22,446 bases of DNA from positions 1 to 22,446 of IMG/VR virus record IMGVR_UViG_3300020215_000144. One strand, given 5' to 3'. The notes under the pieces were generated by a model. It was not told the DNA's origin, made no database searches, and worked only from the letters and a program-made list of their open reading frames with translations. A program made the position numbers and the translations under genes. Of the stretch, positions 21,089 to 22,446 are shown one piece after another. Positions within the stretch are counted from its first letter, which is position 1, and every line of letters begins with the position of its first letter. The DNA is from a virus.

Positions 21089-21319
21089 ATGCCCTTTGAT
21101 TTCGTGGTCGGTGGCCCGCGCTCTTATTTCGCGGACGACAAAACTGCGACTTGCCACTACTGCTGCGGCAATGTTTTCTTTCGTCCTCATTCCCCGCTTC
21201 CCTTGATTGGATATTTGTGTTCGACGTGCGCCCGTACCGAGATGACGAAAACCGGTATTGAAGTTGTCACGACCACAGAAACACTCCGCGAGGTTGCTCA
21301 GTGGTTGCGGAGGAATTGA
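21089..21319 (+). CDS. Small zinc-ribbon-like protein of unknown function
   Basis: 76 residues from ATG 21089; a GTG at 21071 would add six residues. Cys22-x2-Cys25 (CHYC, with Cys26 beside it) and Cys44-x2-Cys47 (CSTC) form a likely zinc ribbon, followed by a helical end (ETLREVAQWLRR). The only ribosome-binding candidate is GGTGGTGGGG at about 11 bases. It lies between the attachment region and the replication initiator, as early accessory genes often do. No family recognised. Confidence 0.6.
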   Translation: MPFDFVVGGPRSYFADDKTATCHYCCGNVFFRPHSPLPLIGYLCSTCARTEMTKTGIEVVTTTETLREVAQWLRRN

Positions 21320-21374
21320 TGGGCCCCCAATTTCACCCGTCGTCGGCTTTCGGTAGGGAGTCGGCGGCGGCCCA
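21320..21374 (+). promoter_or_regulatory. Structured leader of the replication gene
   Basis: CCGTCGTCGG (21337-21346) and TCGGCGGCGG (21361-21370) form a 10-bp helix with three G-U pairs and a 14-base loop. TGGG (21320-21323) and CCCA (21371-21374) can close it. The ribosome-binding site (AGGTGG, 21384) lies just beyond, leaving it free when the hairpin forms. Confidence 0.4.
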
Positions 21375-21395
21375 ATTTTGTCCAGGTGGGATTTA

Positions 21396-22367
21396 ATGGC
21401 CTGGATAAAAGTCGATCCCATCGAAGTAAAGAAGCATCCGAAGTTTCACGCCTTCAAGAAAAAGCTCGGCTGGGAATCTCACCAAGCCTTCGGCTTTCTC
21501 GGCGCCTTATGGGGAGAAGTGGCCAATACCGAAGCGAACGAATCCGGCGACATAAGCGATTGGACGCCGGATTACCTTGCTGATCGGATTGGTGTCAGAC
21601 ATGACCCCGATAGCCTGTGGGAAGCGCTTGTGCCTGGTTACATCGAGGTCCGACCAAACGAACGGTTTTTTGTTCGGGACTGGTTGGAGCTCGCCGGGGA
21701 TTTTCTCCGAGAAAAATGGCGAGGTCGCAAAGGTGGACACGAACACCTCACCCAAATCTGGGCTAATTACGGCCGGATCTATGGGCGAAAACTGTCCTCC
21801 GAAAGCGATCCTACTGAGGATTCTCCGGGGCGCCCCGATACGCCCACTGATGATCAACAGAAAACCCACAGTGATTTCACTGTGGGTGAGAAAGACGCAA
21901 AAAACCGCACAATTCCCACCCCGGAAAAATTCCCCCCCGGTTATCCCGTCTTACCCCCCAGAGAGGACTTAAAGGCATCTATCCCCTTCGGGAGCGAAGA
22001 ATCGCCGCCGGATAAACCCGTTGCGGCTGTCTCGATTCTGCAAAGAGAATTCCTGGCCGGCTTAAAAGCCAGGTTGGAAGAAGACGGCGAGGCCCCGGTT
22101 GATTTTAATTACGGGAAAGCCGGCAGCGTCTTCAAGAAAATTCTCGATTGCGGCTACGGAGTCCAAGACATCGTCTCCCGTTTCGGGTCGTGGTTCAAAT
22201 CTACCGATCCGCATATCGTCAAACATTCGTACAGCGTCACGCTTCTTCCGCGTTACTTCAACACCCTCAAAGACGGACCAATCTCTAACCAGGGGCCCTC
22301 CAATGGAATCAAAACCTACCAAGATGGATACGCCACAGCCGGACGAGAACACGAAATTCCCTGTTAA
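21396..22367 (+). CDS. Phage replication initiator-like protein (lambda O/DnaD-type organisation)
   Basis: 323 residues. Start at ATG 21396 because AGGTGG lies five bases upstream; an earlier in-frame start at 21378 is less likely. An N-terminal winged-helix-like domain (about 1-125: KHPKFHAFKKKLGWESHQAFG, TPDYLADRIGV, WLELAGDFLREKWRGRKG) is followed by a low-complexity Pro/Asp/Lys linker (130-215) and a C-terminal helical domain (SILQREFLAGLKARLEEDGE, KILDCGYGVQDIVSRFGSWF, YSVTLLPRYFNTLKDG). This two-domain plan with a disordered linker fits phage initiators that bind an origin inside their own gene and recruit helicase loader through the C-terminus. Two palindromes lie in the linker-coding part. 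Confidence 0.65.
   Translation: MAWIKVDPIEVKKHPKFHAFKKKLGWESHQAFGFLGALWGEVANTEANESGDISDWTPDYLADRIGVRHDPDSLWEALVPGYIEVRPNERFFVRDWLELAGDFLREKWRGRKGGHEHLTQIWANYGRIYGRKLSSESDPTEDSPGRPDTPTDDQQKTHSDFTVGEKDAKNRTIPTPEKFPPGYPVLPPREDLKASIPFGSEESPPDKPVAAVSILQREFLAGLKARLEEDGEAPVDFNYGKAGSVFKKILDCGYGVQDIVSRFGSWFKSTDPHIVKHSYSVTLLPRYFNTLKDGPISNQGPSNGIKTYQDGYATAGREHEIPC
21826..21887. repeat. Two perfect palindromes in the linker-coding region (candidate origin)
   Basis: CGGGGCGCCCCG (21826-21837, perfect 12-bp palindrome) and ACCCACAGTGA-tt-TCACTGTGGGT (21864-21887, 11-bp arms). A-rich and C-rich runs follow at 21899-21960. Lambda-type initiators bind sites within their own gene at just this place. Confidence 0.5.
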
Positions 22368-22446
22368 GCCGCACGAGTACGAGCGCGTCATGAACGAAAA
22401 GCGCGAGCGTGAAAGGCGGAAGGGGGAGATTGAGCGGCGGGAAAAC
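22303..22446 (+). CDS. Start of a further gene, truncated by the window
   Basis: ATG 22303 with AGGGG seven bases upstream opens a frame to the last base (48 codons, continuing). The visible part is highly charged and disordered (ESKPTKMDTPQPDENTK, then YERVMNEKRERERRKGEI). It overlaps the initiator gene in another frame. A helicase loader often follows such initiators, but no ATPase motif is reached. An ATG at 22324 is an alternative start. Confidence 0.55.
   Translation, partial: MESKPTKMDTPQPDENTKFPVKPHEYERVMNEKRERERRKGEIERREN

Noticed and set aside
20791-21095. Possible duplication between the 51-aa frame and the 76-aa protein (VGxFFxP around T7 runs)
   Set aside because: The likeness is limited to a few residues forced by the T-run and does not extend to either side.
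1-22446. CRISPR array or insertion sequence
   Set aside because: No regularly spaced direct repeats other than the in-frame 21-bp collar repeat, and no transposase frame or paired terminal repeats were seen.

Overview
The window is a segment of a tailed double-stranded DNA phage genome, most likely a temperate, short-tailed (podovirus-like) phage of a Gram-negative bacterium. The short-tail reading rests on an adaptor-like protein, a P22 gp10-like tail hub, three consecutive candidate DNA-ejection proteins, tailspike-like beta-helix and lectin-like proteins, and no tape-measure gene. Temperate life is indicated by a tyrosine recombinase next to the 3' half of a tRNA-Gly(GCC) gene, which I read as attP. 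Phage genes continue on both sides of that site, so this looks like a free or circularly permuted phage genome rather than an excised prophage edge. The host cannot be named from the sequence. Terminase, portal and major capsid genes are not in the window.

Layout. 1-14405 (+): virion genes, tightly packed and often overlapping by 1-8 bp. They comprise fibre and adhesin genes (1-6584), an adaptor-like protein (6864-7829), a beta-propeller tail hub (7830-9371), needle/collar-like proteins (9368-10542), a Cys-rich protein (10542-10928) and three ejection-type proteins (10932-14405). 14377-14903 (-): a small operon of a 26-aa hydrophobic peptide, a lipoprotein and a membrane protein. 14964-17354 (+): a lysis-like cassette with an NlpC/P60-type endolysin, a coiled-coil membrane protein, a class III nucleotide cyclase, a holin-like membrane protein and a DUF1064-type PD-(D/E)xK nuclease. 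17359-17619 (-): a small DNA-binding regulator, separated from a rightward early operon by two overlapping opposed promoters.

17791-19577 (+): a zinc-ribbon protein, a RecA-like/Sak4-type ATPase and an SSB-like protein, ending at a strong terminator. Similar structured leaders precede the first two genes. 19745-20707: integrase. 20708-21070: no firm gene, but dense in signals (promoter, terminator-like hairpin, two long inverted repeats, tRNA-Gly 3' half). 21089-22446: a small zinc-ribbon protein, a lambda O/DnaD-like replication initiator with palindromes in its linker (candidate origin), and the start of one more gene.

The most interesting observation is the stand-alone class III nucleotidyl cyclase inside the lysis region. 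It retains both metal-binding Asp residues and the transition-state Asn/Arg pair, and its stop codon overlaps the start of a holin-like membrane protein. This suggests cyclic-nucleotide signalling linked to lysis, superinfection or defence. Other points worth checking are signal peptides on virion-like proteins, a DPxTG...C..WV motif shared between a structural-region protein and a lysis-region lipoprotein, twin leader elements, a mutually exclusive promoter pair, and the attP/inverted-repeat region.
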